From Daphnia pulex (taxonomy: Eukaryota; Arthropoda; Branchiopoda; Diplostraca; Daphniidae), in contig NC_060028.1 in assembly GCF_021134715.1 (NCBI RefSeq), forward strand, positions 6,284,501-6,348,500: a DNA stretch of 64,000 bases. The letters are read 5' to 3'. Positions within the stretch are counted from its first letter, which is position 1. Each line of letters opens with the position of its first letter. The notes under the pieces are model-generated. The model saw only the letters and a program-made list of their open reading frames with translations. It searched no databases and was not told the DNA's origin. Positions 45,860 to 59,027 of the stretch are shown here, piece by piece. A program made the translations under genes and the position numbers.

Positions 45860-45889
45860 ATAAATAAAATATTCCGCTATGTCTGACTT

Positions 45890-47169
45890 TAAATCAAAAC
45901 TAAGCCAGGCCAGGAAACGGCCAAATGAACTTTAAACTATGGAAGTACAATTATTGGCTGATTCTTGAAAAAAATGATCTTCTAGACATACTAGAGGTAA
46001 TTACACTGAAAACGACGCAAAGAACATTTGTTTATCAGATCGTTAACCCACTTACTCTAATAATGTAACCTAAACAGGGGAAGTCGAAGGAGACAGAACT
46101 CAATTCTAATCTGTGTAAATTCAATGTCAATTCTGGCTCGATAACTAATTCCAAGCTCGATAAATAACTAAAGCAAGGAATGCAGATGCCAGAGAAATCC
46201 TGATGACGACTATCTTTCCCAAAGAGCAGCACGCATTATTTGTGAACTGTAAACTGCTAGTTTAACCCAATCTGGGTTAAACTAGCTGCTCAGTACCTGC
46301 AAAATGCTTCAGCAAGTACTCACGTGCTTCAAGCCAGATTCTTCCACTATCAATTTCTGAAAGTGCACAGCATGATGTCACACATCACTTCCATTAAAGA
46401 ACTGGCTCAATAACTTGAAAACTTAGGTAGCCCGATTTTTCAGTCTCAGATCATGACCAAGATTACCAAATTAATGAATGAACAACATTAGAACGTTTTT
46501 ATACATCCAGATCTAAACAGCAAGATCATTAAAGCCAACACCGACACGGAAGCATTCGCCGCCAAATCCGATTTAGGATCTACTCACAGTTGGGAAAGAC
46601 GAACCTCAGAATCAGTTAGACCACCTCATAGTCGGGAAAAACGAAACTTCAACTCGGAAAAAAACAGACCACGAGAAGAATGCGGTTATTGTGGTAAAAT
46701 CAATCACTCTGAGTCAACGTGTTCCAGACCAATTAATGCTGAGGCCAGACATCCAGACGAAAAATGCACTTACTGTAGAAACCTACGATCACTCAGAAGC
46801 CGTATGTCACAAAAGCATTGGAGATGAAAAGAATGAATCAAAGACAACGTCCTGAACAGTAAAATTCACCAGAACCAAAAAAATTGAGTAAGTTTTTTAG
46901 CCTTCGGAGCAAGTCAGACGCCTATGAGTGAGCATCTCTGGTACGCAGATTCCGGGGCGACCTATCACATGTGTAATGACGAATCTTACATGCATAATTA
47001 TACTCCCACATCAGTCACTTGGAATGTAACAGGCATCGGTGGCGTTCAATTGAACGTCCGTGGAGAAGAGGATGACAACGTTCTTACAATGATTAATGGT
47101 GTTCAATACACTGCTGTTCTTCAAAATGTCTTGACAAAGAAAAAAGGTCTTTCTCTCCCGAAACGCTGA
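45890..47169 (+). mobile_element. Copia gag and protease region, decayed
   Basis: Gag pieces: NFKLWKYNYWLILEKNDLLD (about 45927-45990) and, after stops, the zinc knuckle CGYCGKINHSESTC (46680-46720). The protease follows with its active-site motif in WYADSGATYHMCNDES (46940-46990) and continues to a stop at 47167. The element then ends without integrase or RT, so it is truncated 3'. The gag carries several stops. Confidence 0.8.
46256..46286. repeat. Perfect hairpin inside Copia gag
   Basis: The arms gctagtttaaccca and tgggttaaactagc (14 bases each) are separated by 3 bases. Confidence 0.8.
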
Positions 47170-47700
47170 GCCTTTTTTTATATAAAAAAAATGCTGATTA
47201 GCAGATGAATAAAAAAGGGATTTTTAATGGCTCTAATCTAATGGAATTATGAATACTAATATATGGAGGACCAAAATGATGAATATTAAAGACCCCGTAC
47301 TTTAAAAAATTCGAATGTTTGTTGGATGGGAGAGAGGAACTTTTGTGGAAAGGTCATGTTCCTTGGTGACGTCATCATGCGCTGGCGTTAAATGAGGGAC
47401 AATTCAAAAGAGCTGGTCGTTATCAACTCTCCCCCATTTATTCTTCGAGTATGGTACGTTGAATTATACTTTAATATTTATCGTTAACATCGGCGTGCGG
47501 TAATTAGTATGGTTACATATTGATATATATCCTTATCGACTAGTTAGTTACTTACATGAAGTTGCCCAGCAAAGAGAAAATTAAATTCTAATGCATTGAA
47601 ATGAGGTATTTGTGAAATAGTATATTTTATGGTATTTTCCTTTTTGTATTTTCAAAATTAGTGTCTATAAATCGTCTTTTCTCGACGACCTTTTACGGAC
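47170..47700. other. No gene seen
   Basis: AT-rich flank between the truncated Copia and the next locus. Confidence 0.5.
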
Positions 47701-47703
47701 ATA

Positions 47704-49024
47704 ATGGCAACCACCGTGGAAAACATTTTCGATCCTGAAATCGTTGTTATTGACAGCGATAATGATTCGATAACTGAGGAACTAAACACAATCGAAACAC
47801 ACAAAAACGAGATACAAAAGCTACTGGTATCTCGCAGATAATTTTTCAAAGCTAATTCTGTAAGAGTTCCAATCATGATTCTTGCTGAAGAAGCAGTAAA
47901 AAATGAAATGATGATGGCCCCTTATCTGAACCAATATATAACCGTTTCAGACAAAATGTTGCAAGAAGTTTTGGCAACATGGTGGGAAAAGATAATCATA
48001 ATTATTTCAATTCTTATTATTATTGGAAAACTGGCGTTTAAAAAAATTTCACCAATTCTAAAATTTACGTTTTTTTATATTAACAGGATGGCGAAGTTAA
48101 AGATGCAATTACATGAATAATAGCACGGAAAAGATGAAATTTGATTCCGAGACTGTTCCCAACTTTAAAAAACTATTTGGAGTGATCAATGAAAAAGGGA
48201 AACTAATTGGTACATAATTAATAATACTTTTTGTTGGTAGTTTGTAATATACAAAGAGTTGGAAAAGGGAGAGTATTTGCAGTCATTGACTGATTGATTG
48301 ATTGCAGGGGTCGGGAGAGATAATTCTTTTGATGTTTGGTGTCAGTTTTCAGACACTTCGTAGTCGATTTCAATAAGCCCATGCATCAAATTGATGATTG
48401 GCTTTTTGTTGTGTCGATGAAGGCTCACGTCTATGTGTTAAACGGACTGAACGAAGAAACTAACGACACACTTGGAAGGGTTTGGGGGTTGTTGTAGCGA
48501 TCGTTTTTTGGCTTGATTTCTCGTTTACACCGATTTTTTAAAATTTGAAATACCCACCTACCCCCTAGCACTTTTATCCCATCCCAACATCACACGTGAC
48601 TGTATTTTTATCCCATGCATGTCGTTTCAAAACTGAATTTCAAATTTGTATAACAGAAAATGAAAAATCGGAAGTTCAAGCTGTGAGTTCACTTCTCAAA
48701 GTTCTAAAAAGAAAATGAAAGCTCAACAAGATCAATTCCGACACATCCAAATGTAATCAACAATAATGAACTGACTGTCAATGTAAACTGGGAAGGGAAA
48801 GTTAATGTCTTATATGTAAAAAAAGTATGGCCTGAGAAACATTAATGAATTAGATACTAATTCTGTCACTCTAAAAATTGTTTTTTGTTTTGCCAGCAAA
48901 GATTGTTTGCGATATCAATATTGCAAAATTAAGGGCTTTTTATTTCGAAGGAAATTTAGTAATTGTTTTGAATGTTGAAAACAAAAATGGAAAACAAATT
49001 CCAATAACTGTTATCGAACAATAA
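47704..49024 (+). pseudogene. Unrecognised decayed gene
   Basis: From ATG 47704 the frame reads MATTVENIFDPEIVVIDSDN to a TAA at 47839-47841, and continues in the same frame after it (VPIMILAEEAVKNEMMMAPY...) to about 47990, so one nonsense change splits it. Later exon-like pieces are about 48085-48210 (EKMKFDSETVPNFKKLFGV) and 48898-49024 after an acceptor (ttttgccag), reading KIVCDINIAKLRAFYFEGNL to a stop. The pieces are not all joinable in phase. Family not recognised. Confidence 0.4.
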
Positions 49025-51820
49025 CTTAATCCGAAACTACCCAATAGTCCAAAACGCTCAGCGATTGCAAGATAATTATTTTGGTTGCTCGATCAACATT
49101 CGTTGTATTCAAGAACAATGACCGAGCCGTTGACTCATTTTTTTCTTTAAATAAAAGAAAAATACACATTTGGCTTCAATCTCAATGCAAATTACGTTAC
49201 TTTAGAGGAGGATAACTATAGAACTGGTTAAACTAGGAAGACGCAAAAAACTCTGAAATGAAGAGCTTCACAAACTCAACAACAGTCGTCATTTTCAGTT
49301 TTTTCGCATAATATTTAATGTACAGTCAATTGTAATCATGTAAAATAATTGTAAATAATGTAAAATACATTAATTTTTTTGCCCATTTTAGTCCCTTTCT
49401 TCCTCCTTTTTTTCCAACCCGCACTTATGAGGGGACGAATACCCGGCGTGGGTAATTTGCATGGAGCTCTACGGAGTGTTCTCAATTATTGGGATCCATT
49501 TTAAAAGCTATCCTTCCCTTGAATGATCGTGCGGTAGTGGTAGTCTTCCTTCCACGCCATCTAACGGTGATTTGGAAAAAAAACACAATAGCAAAACAAC
49601 AGATGGCGCTCTAATTTTTTGGAGCAATCCATCAGGCCTTTGTTAGATCACCAATCGTTCACGTTTTTCATTCAGAGAATCAGAGTTGTCCATTCTTAAA
49701 CTTTCTAATTGACATTTTCGAATGAAATATTATGACATTGTAGGCCAACTTGAAATTTATATGCGCGGCGTATAAGCGCCTAGCCTTGCGACAAGAACGC
49801 TTGTTTTCCAGAAGAACCCGTACAGGGATTCTGATATATACAACGCCAAGTTAAAAGATAATTTTCAATGTTGAACGTTAAAGTTGAAGTCTAGATTGAA
49901 TATTTTAAATATCGATCGCTGAAATTTGAAGTCTCAAGTATATGAATTCTGTGTCTATTAGCGCCACCTATCAGTGAGTATACATACCCTAAAGCAGCAA
50001 TAGCTGTCTTTAGGTATTTTACCTGGAGAAGCGTAACAAACTAGCTTGAACATGCTGAGTCCAATCGAATGAGAAAACTGCAGCGTTTTAGCATGGAAAA
50101 CCTGGTTAAAAAGAAAGACATACCAGCAATGATTCAGCATAGAATCAACGTTTCACGAAAGATAAATTTCTATATGTTAACCTAAAAGTTCGCTCAATAT
50201 TAATACAAAATGTAGGCCTTACAGAATGTTACGTTTTCGACGACTTCGTTGTATTCACCAGACTAGACAAAAACACATAGAAACTTTAGACTTATAACTC
50301 ATAAAAAGAAAGGAAACAAATAAGCGAATGTCATTTAATATGTAACTATATAATTAAAGCATATAAATAAAGATAAAAATTGTCCCCACGGCATGCATTA
50401 AGGATATTCTTTGATATTTAAGCATATAATTAAAGCATATAAATAGAGATAAAAATTGTCCCCAAGGATCAATCAATCCTACCAGCGGTAGTGGTAGTTT
50501 TTCCCGGGATCTGAGCGACAATTTCGTGCACGATTTTTACATTAATCTTTCGTTGACAACCCAAGAACCTGGTGAGCAGCTAGCGAATGCCGAAGACGAT
50601 GCCGTGTCTAGTGATTCAAGAAAGACTTGTCAATTAATCCAGCCGCTTTAGACAAGGATGGTAGCTGGAAGAGTTGTCCAGCAGAAGAGCTCCAACAAAA
50701 ATTTCTTTATATTTTCTTTCATGCTCATGTTTTTTTTGTCATTCTGTGTTTCTTTCTGTCGCAGTAACAAGTTTAGTTCATTCGAAACAGAGAATCTTTC
50801 TACTTTTTTATTTCATTTGGTTTCAAGGGTTCAGAGTGTGCATATGAATGGAAGTGCCTTAGAATTAGCGTATTACGTGGCAGACCCGCAGCCGAAGCCT
50901 TCCAGAAGGAAATTCTAGTGGGGGTGGGGGATGGAGGGACTTTGCGCACCCATAGAAGAGGGAGTCAGTGAAGAGGGGTTCACCTAAGCCATTTTAAATG
51001 TCCCAACGTCTTCCCGTGCCCCCTCCCTCCCTAGTCAACAATGGTCTATTAGTTAGCAGATCGGGCTGCCACGGTTCATATTACTGGGATAAAACACGTC
51101 TAAAATGCATGTGTCTGTGAAGAAGAATTTAAAAGGAGGCATAAATAAAGAGGGGGAGACCAAGAGAAAGAGCTAGAGGCAGAACTAGATGGTTCAAGCA
51201 GATTGGTAGGCGTTAGTCTCAAGGATATTGTCGATGAAATTATGGTATCGGTAACCCAGCAGTAGTTTTAGACAAAGAAGAAGACTTAGTGATTTTTTCG
51301 AAAAAAAAAACAAGAGAAGAAGTTTAACCAGATATGCCGAAGAAGGATACTCCTGGTGATCTTTTTCTCCATTTTCTAAATTGCCAATGTCTCTACAAAA
51401 AACAGATTCATTAACAAAATTTTGTGTAAAAATACAGACCTCATATTCTTCTCGAAATTTAACCGACATTAATTTTGTGTTGATAAACCTAAATGCAAAC
51501 ATTTCCGACATATTGGCGGTGCAGCCAATAACAAGTGTTTAAAATGAAATATTTTGGATTTGTTGTCAGGATTGCTAAATTTCATCTCTATTTTTGCCAT
51601 ATCTCTCGTATAGTTTTAAATCTGCATTTTGTTTAATATCACGAAGAAAGTACGAAACAACGGTTAAGTACGAAAACAAAATATTGTGAATACAACTTAA
51701 TTTGTATTACTGTGGTTTACTATCTTTCAGATATGCAGCACAAAATAAAAAATCATAATGGTCTTCCAGCAAAAAAATCGTCCATTTAACTTGCATATAA
51801 TTTTTTTTCAACAAGCCATC
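49025..51820. other. Intergenic, no gene seen
   Basis: AT-rich, with a direct repeat of about 40 bases (ataattaaagcatataaat core) at 50350-50391 and 50425-50466. Open frames here have no splice support or protein character. Confidence 0.5.
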
Positions 51821-51828
51821 TTAGGAGA

Positions 51829-52230
51829 AGTGAGTAACTTTTTGTGGCTGCACGCTCACCTCAACTGGTTTAGGATTCTTTTGCTTTCTTTTCCTGGGAG
51901 AGTTGAGCATTGCTCAACAGGGTGTTCTTTGGCAGCAGAAAACCCAAATTTTAGGCGCGTCGAAGAGAGGGAACGCGTCGAGGAGACGAGACGTATCGGT
52001 TAGGGCGCGTGGGATGAGACTTTGGGCTGGATAATGAGTAACTGTTCGTGAAAGCACGCTCTCCTCAACTGATTTAGGAATTTTTATTTTATCTTTGCCG
52101 CCGAGAGTTTAGCATTATCCAACGGGGTGTTCTTTGGCAGGAGAACACTCCAAATTTTTGCGTGTAGAGGGAGAAAGAACGCGTCGAGGAGAGAAAAAGT
52201 ATCGTCAAGAACGCTAGGGATGAAATTTAC
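51829..52230. repeat. Imperfect tandem duplication of about 200 bases
   Basis: 51829-52024 and 52033-52230 share gagtaact, cacgctc.cctcaact, gtttaggaat/gattc, gggtgttctttggcag and gaacgcgtcgaggag blocks in the same order at moderate identity. No protein; a repeat unit or non-coding RNA locus is possible. Confidence 0.75.
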
Positions 52231-52955
52231 TAAATAGACATACTATGAGACTACACCCGCAAACACCATTCAATGCCGGAAGGCCAGCTGGAGTTCAACT
52301 TTCCTCACAGACTGGATATGGTCCGAAATAGGAAGGTGAAGCGCTTGCATGAGCTTGTTACAACTGGAAAATGTCTCCACTGTGTTGTTGGAACGTCTTC
52401 ATTTACCAATTGCGGGCTTTTGGCACCGGTTCCATCATTATGTCGGCGACGAAAGATAAAAAGAATCAATTCTGATTTGTTTGCAAATGTTCTACACCAC
52501 ATGCTCAAAATTCTCCAAGACTTCAAATATAGTTTTGATGTTCTCACTCTCCAAACAATTTATGGTCATTGTCACTAGAAAACGACCAGCAAGAGTTCGG
52601 TCGATCACCAAAAGGGATCTAAGAAAAGGGTAGCAAAAGACCAAAATGAAGATCGTGGGTGTGATTCATTACTTGGAATCAAGATAATGGTCCCTCTTAT
52701 GCTATGTAGTCCATCCGGCCCCAACTTTTCCGGGCCCAAAATTTTGCCTTTAATGGGACCGGAATCGAAATAAAAACTTTAACGTTCCGGCCCCATCCTT
52801 TCCGGCCCATAATCCAAGTTTATGGTTTGATAGTGGTAATAGAAAAATCTCTATTCGGCGCGAAATTGGCTGATGCATCACCATGTTGGTAATGCGATGA
52901 TTTCCCTGCCCCTAAAAAAGGCTTGGAGAAATTCTTTCCGAAAAACAATCACAAT

Positions 52956-54085
52956 TTACTGACGGCGGGAATTCAACTCTTCATGATATAAAGAACACTC
53001 AGTCTTTTCATCTTTCAGGATACCGAGGCTCTCGAGGCCACAAAAGTCGGAAAAGTGCGTTTTGACACTCTTTTGCTCTTCTCCTGGTATAATCTCTACT
53101 TGGGTTGTGAGCGCTGTAGTAGCGTTCATCTGGTCGTCTAGCAAACACGATATAGCCCATCCTAAGATAGGGTGTTTATCGACCGTCGCATCATCGGTAC
53201 TTCCTGGTTTATAACGAGAATTTGTAATGCATGGTGATGTAGCATATCAACCATACCAAAGACCTGTGTGTCTGTGCTAAACAGACAGTTTACAAATTAT
53301 TTCATGTCCACCAATAATTGGGTGAACTGCTGCTTTATGAATGCGGTCAGCGTTGGTCTGGTGCTTTTAAATATTATTGTATAAAACTTATTTTTTAATT
53401 CATTTTATTAACTTATTGTTTTAAACCCGATTAAATTCGAGGCTGCACTTCTGGTGATAGTTGTGCATACGCTCTTTCATGTGTTTCTTTAACTCTCTGT
53501 CCTGCGACAAATGACTGGAGTTCATTCGGAATACCGTGTCTTTTTCTTAGTGGCGAGTCACTTCCAGATGCCCAACTCGTGGATCTACTACGCGGAAGGT
53601 TCATCGTACCATCGTTGTTTCTAAGAGGAGCTCGTCTTGACTGTTGATGTCTTTAAACCTCCGGGATTTCAGCCTCTGTATCCTGTGGATCAGTCTGTCT
53701 TTTTTGGGGGCGTTTTTTTTTTGTTTTAACCGGCTAGGGTTTCTTCGTAACTACCTTTCCACAATTTTTTCTTTTTGTCTGAGTGTAACATTTTTTAAAT
53801 TAAGTAGGCTATAGACAGTTTAATTTTTACAAGTTTTTGTATTTTCGCACAAGACAAAAGGAAAACAATTTTTTTTAGTGGCTCTCCGGCTCTGATTCGC
53901 TGCCCGATCCAATCCTACTTCTCGACTTGCCCGGGGTTGGGATTGGCAGTTGGATAGGTACTGCCGGGGCTGGAACTTCAGTTGCTGGTGTTGAGGCCTA
54001 ATTCACGGCCGGAACGGGTATAGGTTGTTCCTTGAGGAGTTCGTACTCTCCGCTCTCCAATGGATCCGTTGGATCAACATTGGAT
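52956..54085 (-). mobile_element. BEL/Pao retrotransposon remnant, gag-like to protease/RT junction
   Basis: Minus strand, in element order. About 54080-53880 is a Pro/Ser-rich frame (ESGEYELLKEQPIPVPAVN). 53703-53447 is an Arg/Ser-rich frame (LRNNDGTMNLPRSRSTSWAS). 53220-52956 reads DKHPILGWAISCLLDDQM and HFSDFCGLESLGILKDEKTE, matching the BEL/Pao segment between protease and RT (LGW..SG and FW.LE.IGI). Stops interrupt all parts. It differs in position along the element from the integrase remnant at 12.2 kb. The assignment of the first two frames to gag is inferred from order. Confidence 0.6.
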
Positions 54086-54107
54086 CACGAAAGGCTTATA
54101 AATATTT

Positions 54108-54345
54108 TTGAGAGTGTTATCACTCAATTATTTTGCAGTCTTATTGATACTCCCGGATGGCACCGGGAGTAATATTTTTTGGAGAGACCGTTATCACTCG
54201 ATTTTTTGGGAGAGAGTTTTATTACTCAATATTTTTAGAGAATGTTATCACTCAATTTTTTTTAGTCTTATTTTTTTTAGTCTGAGTGCTCGATCACTTG
54301 ATTGTTTTGGAGTGTTATCACTCAATTTTAGTGTCCATTTTTTTT
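54108..54345. repeat. Tandem repeats with a GAGTGTTATCACTC palindrome
   Basis: About six variants of a 30-40-base unit (ggagagtgttatcactcaattttttt). The core gagtg-ttat-cactc is a palindrome in the best copies. It lies just upstream of the gag-like frames of the BEL/Pao remnant, so it may be leader or LTR sequence. Confidence 0.75.
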
Positions 54346-57170
54346 TACTTTAGAAGACTTGAACAGTGTTTTTTTTATTTTTTTTGTCTTTTATTGTTAA
54401 GACTCCCCAACAAGTGTTTTTTTTTATTTAAATTTTTAAATTAATTAACAGTGCATCATATTATCAAATTGAATTGTTTTGCTTTTCGTCACATAATTTT
54501 GGCATTTAATTACTAGAAACCATAGTCTGACTCAAATTCAGCTTCTTCTTCTGTTTCAACCAAGGACCAAGGCTAAAAAAAGGTCCTAGAGATAGCCTGT
54601 CTTTTTTCTCCCCCTGCCCCTAACATTAAAAATCTTGGTATTTAGAAAAACCGGCAACTACGGGAGGGGGAATAAAGCGAAAATAACTGAGAAATCAAAA
54701 CTTTTCATTTTCACATCGAAATTAAAGTGATTTCTCAAATGGCATGGGGGTCAAAATTATAGATGAGGTTATAGAGCTAACGATGATCTTTTTTTAAGCC
54801 CTGATGAACCTTCCTAGCCCTATTTTCCGTCCCGTAAATGAAAGCCAAAGTAGTAACATTTACTACTGGCCCTCTCGACTGTGCGGAAACTTTTACTCCC
54901 AATTTAAAAGGGACTTTCCCGTAAACGAAAAAATCCCCAAAAAATATATGTTAGAAACCTTCAGTCTAAGAAGCCCCTGTCCAAAAATCGTTTTCGTCCG
55001 ACGAAAACTTGATTTTTGGCGAATTTAAAAAAAAAACCGTTTTCCCATAAGCTTCTCTCGGCTGTGCGGAAACTTTGGGTAGCTACTGTATTACAAGAAA
55101 AAATGTCTCAATTGTCTTAGAAATAATAATCTAGTTAAGATAATCCCTGCGACCTTACTAGAGTAACTTCATTTTCCTATCCCCTCTAACACTTTCAGAA
55201 TTCTGCTGACAGCACCAGAATTGTGTATCCAAAGGAGGTATCAGCAAAACACGCTGAAGCATCACGCCAATTTGTCTCTGTAATCTAACGAGAGCACACA
55301 TTTATTTTTCATCTCTTACAATTCATACTTTGTTCCAGCGTGGTTTTTTGTGGAGGCCGACATTTTGATTATTTTAGTGAGTAATTGCAATTACAAGTTC
55401 TTTATTTTTAGTTAGTACACAAACAAAGTAGCACAACCTTAATGTTTATTTAATTAAATGTAACTGCCTGGTTTTTTTCGAGACATATTGAGCCTAATAT
55501 TAATTTAATTTTTGCCTTTTATTTAGCCATAAGTTTTAAAAAAATGGTATATATTTTTATTCCAAAAGAAATGAAGAAAAAATGCACATCTTCATGCACG
55601 CATGATGCTGCTCTCCAGTAATTAGGCACAGAAGTATCTTGTGAAGCAAATAGCAAATAAAAACTTCCTACCTGATAAAGAAGACGAGAAAAATTTGGTT
55701 TCTATCCCGTTTAAGATAAAATTAAATCAAAATCAGATCATTTGGTTCTCAATTACCTAAAGATAAATTTGTAATTTAGTACATCCATTCATTTGGTTCT
55801 TGTGATGAACCGGAGGAGACAGATAGTATTTCTCACAGTTCTCCGTTACCTAAACAGATCTGTAATTTACTACATCCATTTTTTAAGAGATTGGACACAC
55901 ACTAGATATTGTGACGGGGAAGTGAAGGGGGTTAACTGATAGTGTATTTTGCTACATAATCGATGTATACAAAGCCAAACTGAGTGGCCAGGGTCTTCCG
56001 AGGCAGAGTCAAGAGGTGATTCTTCGTGATGATTGCCACTTCAGCCCGCTTCAGCCGTCCTAGCTTTTCCTATTTTTTACACGCCCCAGGTGAATTACAA
56101 AATTTGGTGGCGGCGCCGAAATGAATAAACACAGTGCTAAACGGACAAAATTGAAGTGCCGAAACGGTTAGACACCAACACATCCATTGATAAATTTTTG
56201 AAAGAAGAATCTTCAAGGAACTTGTGTTTAATATGATTTCACACAAAAAGGGTTATTAAACACACGTAACAAAATAAAAACTTGCTGTTGCTGCATGTAA
56301 AAACCATATTTTTTTTCAAATTATGATTCTGGTTTGAGAGAAGTAAACTGTTATTCATGAGAGCCCTTTAAAATCAAATTTTAAAATATGTCCTCTAACT
56401 TTAGACATAAATATTTTGTAAATACTCAATAGAATAGGTAGGAATAAAGCTCAAAACAAAAACAAAGAAATATTTGAAGGTTTTCTTTAGAAATACTCTT
56501 TTTATTCAAAAATGTTAGCTTCAGCCTATACCGCTAGTGTACACACAAATGTAAACAATCAACAAAAATTGCGGACACCCGAAATAATTGAAACCGCAAT
56601 GTGAATTGCCTCTATAGTGACTGGTGTGAGCACAGAGCAATTTGTAGTTCTCTGTTGCAATCTGAATCTTGGATTGACAATTGAAGTAACTGTTTTGGAT
56701 ACTCCAGTAAACAATTCACGTCAACGTAGGAAAAAGATTGTCACCCAAAAACGGCCACTTTCCCCTTGACTTGTTTATCTAACTACTTGAAAAAGTATCA
56801 AACAATAATTTGGTTTTGCAACTAATTTAGAAAACTCATATCCTTCTGTTAGCTATCTGTGTAAGATGAAATTTAGAATTTAGAACAAAAGAATTTTTGC
56901 TTTTTTGGCATTCTTGGCATTTTTAGCACGGCCTCGACTGATAAACTCTTCATCGATTTTTAATTAAACGCAAGTCATTACTAGAAAAACAAAATTTATT
57001 ACTATGTTAAAATTATATTACGTGAGTTTTAAAGATTTTCCATACTTTCGGTATATACTCACTACTACTAATCTGAACCGGGTTTGGAGGCCAACAATTC
57101 ATGGTTCCTTTTGAAATTAAGAGTTTCATTCTGAATTAATTGAGGAAATAAAAAGAAATTATGTATATTA
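54346..57170. other. Intergenic, no gene seen
   Basis: T-rich then AT-rich DNA. It contains two short repeats: tctcg.ctgtgcggaaact at 54870 and 55052, and ttacctaaa.agat..tgtaattt.tacatccat at about 55755-55790 and 55848-55882. Confidence 0.5.
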
Positions 57171-57171
57171 G

Positions 57172-57605
57172 TTAAAATCTACCAGAATCAAGAAGTGGGG
57201 CAATAGCCGCCCATATCGACCGATCTCCAGAATCCACGAAGATAGCTCCAGCAAGAGCTAGCTTCCCACACATCAGCCAGTTCTTTTGGTGGTTCCACAT
57301 ATGTGGCAAAGGGAAAGTTCGGATCGTTCCCTTCCAAAATCTCAATATGCAGAGATACAACAAAACAACAAAAAGTAGTTTGAAGAGTTTCACATTTCTA
57401 TATTATAAAATCTTAACTCATGCATATGCTGGTGTCCATTTCTAATTTGTCCTGTGGCAAATGCATCGATCTTCTTCTTTAAGTTTCTGTCAGACAGCTT
57501 TTATTATGTGCTTTTGCCATGCTTCACTGTCAGAACGGCCCAAAACTCGTTGCTCGTCAGAATTTCAAAGGTGGCCAATTTGGCATCAAAGTGTCCTTGC
57601 AATTG
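57172..57605 (-). pseudogene. Unrecognised coding remnants
   Basis: Minus strand: 57393-57172 is open for 73 codons beginning MKLFKLLFVVLLYLCIL, and 57605-57410 reads LQGHFDAKLATFEILTSNEF, two stops, then LKKKIDAFATGQIRNGHQH. The stops and lack of joining phases suggest a decayed gene on the same strand as 57865-58531. Family not recognised. Confidence 0.25.
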
Positions 57606-57864
57606 TTATGAATTACTCTTGCCATCTTAAACCTTGAAACTAAAAATATTTACGCTTGGATAGGGAGCTCTTGATAGAGTTCTTGTTCACTGGGCTCGAA
57701 GATTTGGAAATAAAGTTGGGATATGTTTTCAAAGACAATTTGTTGCTGATTCAAGCAATTTTCGATTATTCTTACAAGGCAAATTGTCTTACTGGATATT
57801 AAAATGAACTGGAATGGCTAAGGGACCGAGTCTTGGGTAAGCTAATTAAGATTTGATATTTTGA

Positions 57865-58531
57865 TTAATAATAATTAAAAAGTTGACACCTATCATCGCC
57901 TAACTTCACGATTAAGATCCAAAGGGACAGCGCGGTAATCTTTTCACAGAATAGAAGCTTTTCCAGAGAATAAAATATAGTCTCTGGCCTGTTTTGTGCG
58001 GAGGACGATTTTACGTGTCCTTCTGTTGTGTGCTGTTTAGAAAAAAACAACTTGACGGAGTGTATCAGTCCTCTTAGGCTCTTGTTGTGGTATTCAAGTT
58101 CCATCTTGATCGACTCCAAGTCAGAAACATTGAAAAACAAAGCTTTCACCGGGTACAGGACATTGAGCTTCGACGCGGAATCAAAATTAGACTGAAAGTC
58201 AGGTTTGCCATTAAGAATTACAGCGGTCTTTGCGACATCAGCGTCGTTGTCAAGCGTGACATAATTTTTGTTATTTATATAACGAACATGAGAGAGGATT
58301 AGACAACTATAAGGGGTAATTAAGAGCTTTTCAACCGCATGGAGATCAAGGACGATTTGGTGTGGGACCATCAATACATTTAGCAACAATGACTGCGCTG
58401 GGCGGAACCACGGAACGCCACGAGCAACAGAGACATAAGTCTGCCCAGGGACGCAAGTGGGGGAGGAGGCAAAGGATTTATTAAGTTTTAAGATAGAATC
58501 AGCAAAAGATACCTTGTTGCTCGCAATTTCC
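57865..58531 (-). CDS. Unrecognised protein exon of about 220 codons
   Basis: After an acceptor (acttgatag) the minus strand is open without stop: EIASNKVSFADSILKLNKSF, CVPGQTYVSVARGVPWF, KLLITPYSCLILSHVRYIN, DNDADVAKTAVILNGKPDF, ending LGDDRCQLFNYY and TAA at 57865. An upstream piece (58640-58540, SLESLEDKVQKLSIPLWMKK) is coding-like but in another frame. No family is recognised; a mobile-element origin is possible. The long uninterrupted frame in AT-rich DNA supports real or recent coding. Confidence 0.4.
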
Positions 58532-59027
58532 TATCAAGTTAAAAAATTCGAGTCTCTTTTTCATCCAAAGAGGTATAGAGAGTTTTTGGACCTTGTCTTC
58601 GAGAGATTCCAAAGAGGGCGAGACATTAAAAAAAAACACAGAGAAAGCGGACAGTAGTTCAGTTCATCTTTATTTTGGTCATGAATTGTGGCTGCAGAGC
58701 TTTCATCCAGAAAGCGATCAAAGTTCGTTTTTTCTTTTTTACTCTGGCTTGAGACTTAACAGCTGGGCGAAAGAATAAGAGACCGTTTTCTTCCAATCGG
58801 ATTCATTTCCAGGGGAGTAGATAGGTTGGGCTTTGACTTGCTAGCATTGCATAGCAATAAAGGAGCAACAACGATTAATTCTCTGTTTGACAGGAAATTG
58901 TCATTTTCGTTGAAAGGCAGAAATGAGGTGGTGGTGGGTTAGCAGCTACGTTCATTCCTTTCTGTGCTTGTTGCTCTTCCAAGTTTTTCTCCCCCCCCCC
59001 CACCGACGCTTTCTCCCTTTTCCCGCT

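Noticed and set aside
52273..52578. Open frames of 101 (plus) and 80 (minus) codons over the same DNA
   Set aside because: Both strands are equally open, neither shows a known motif, and no splice context was found.
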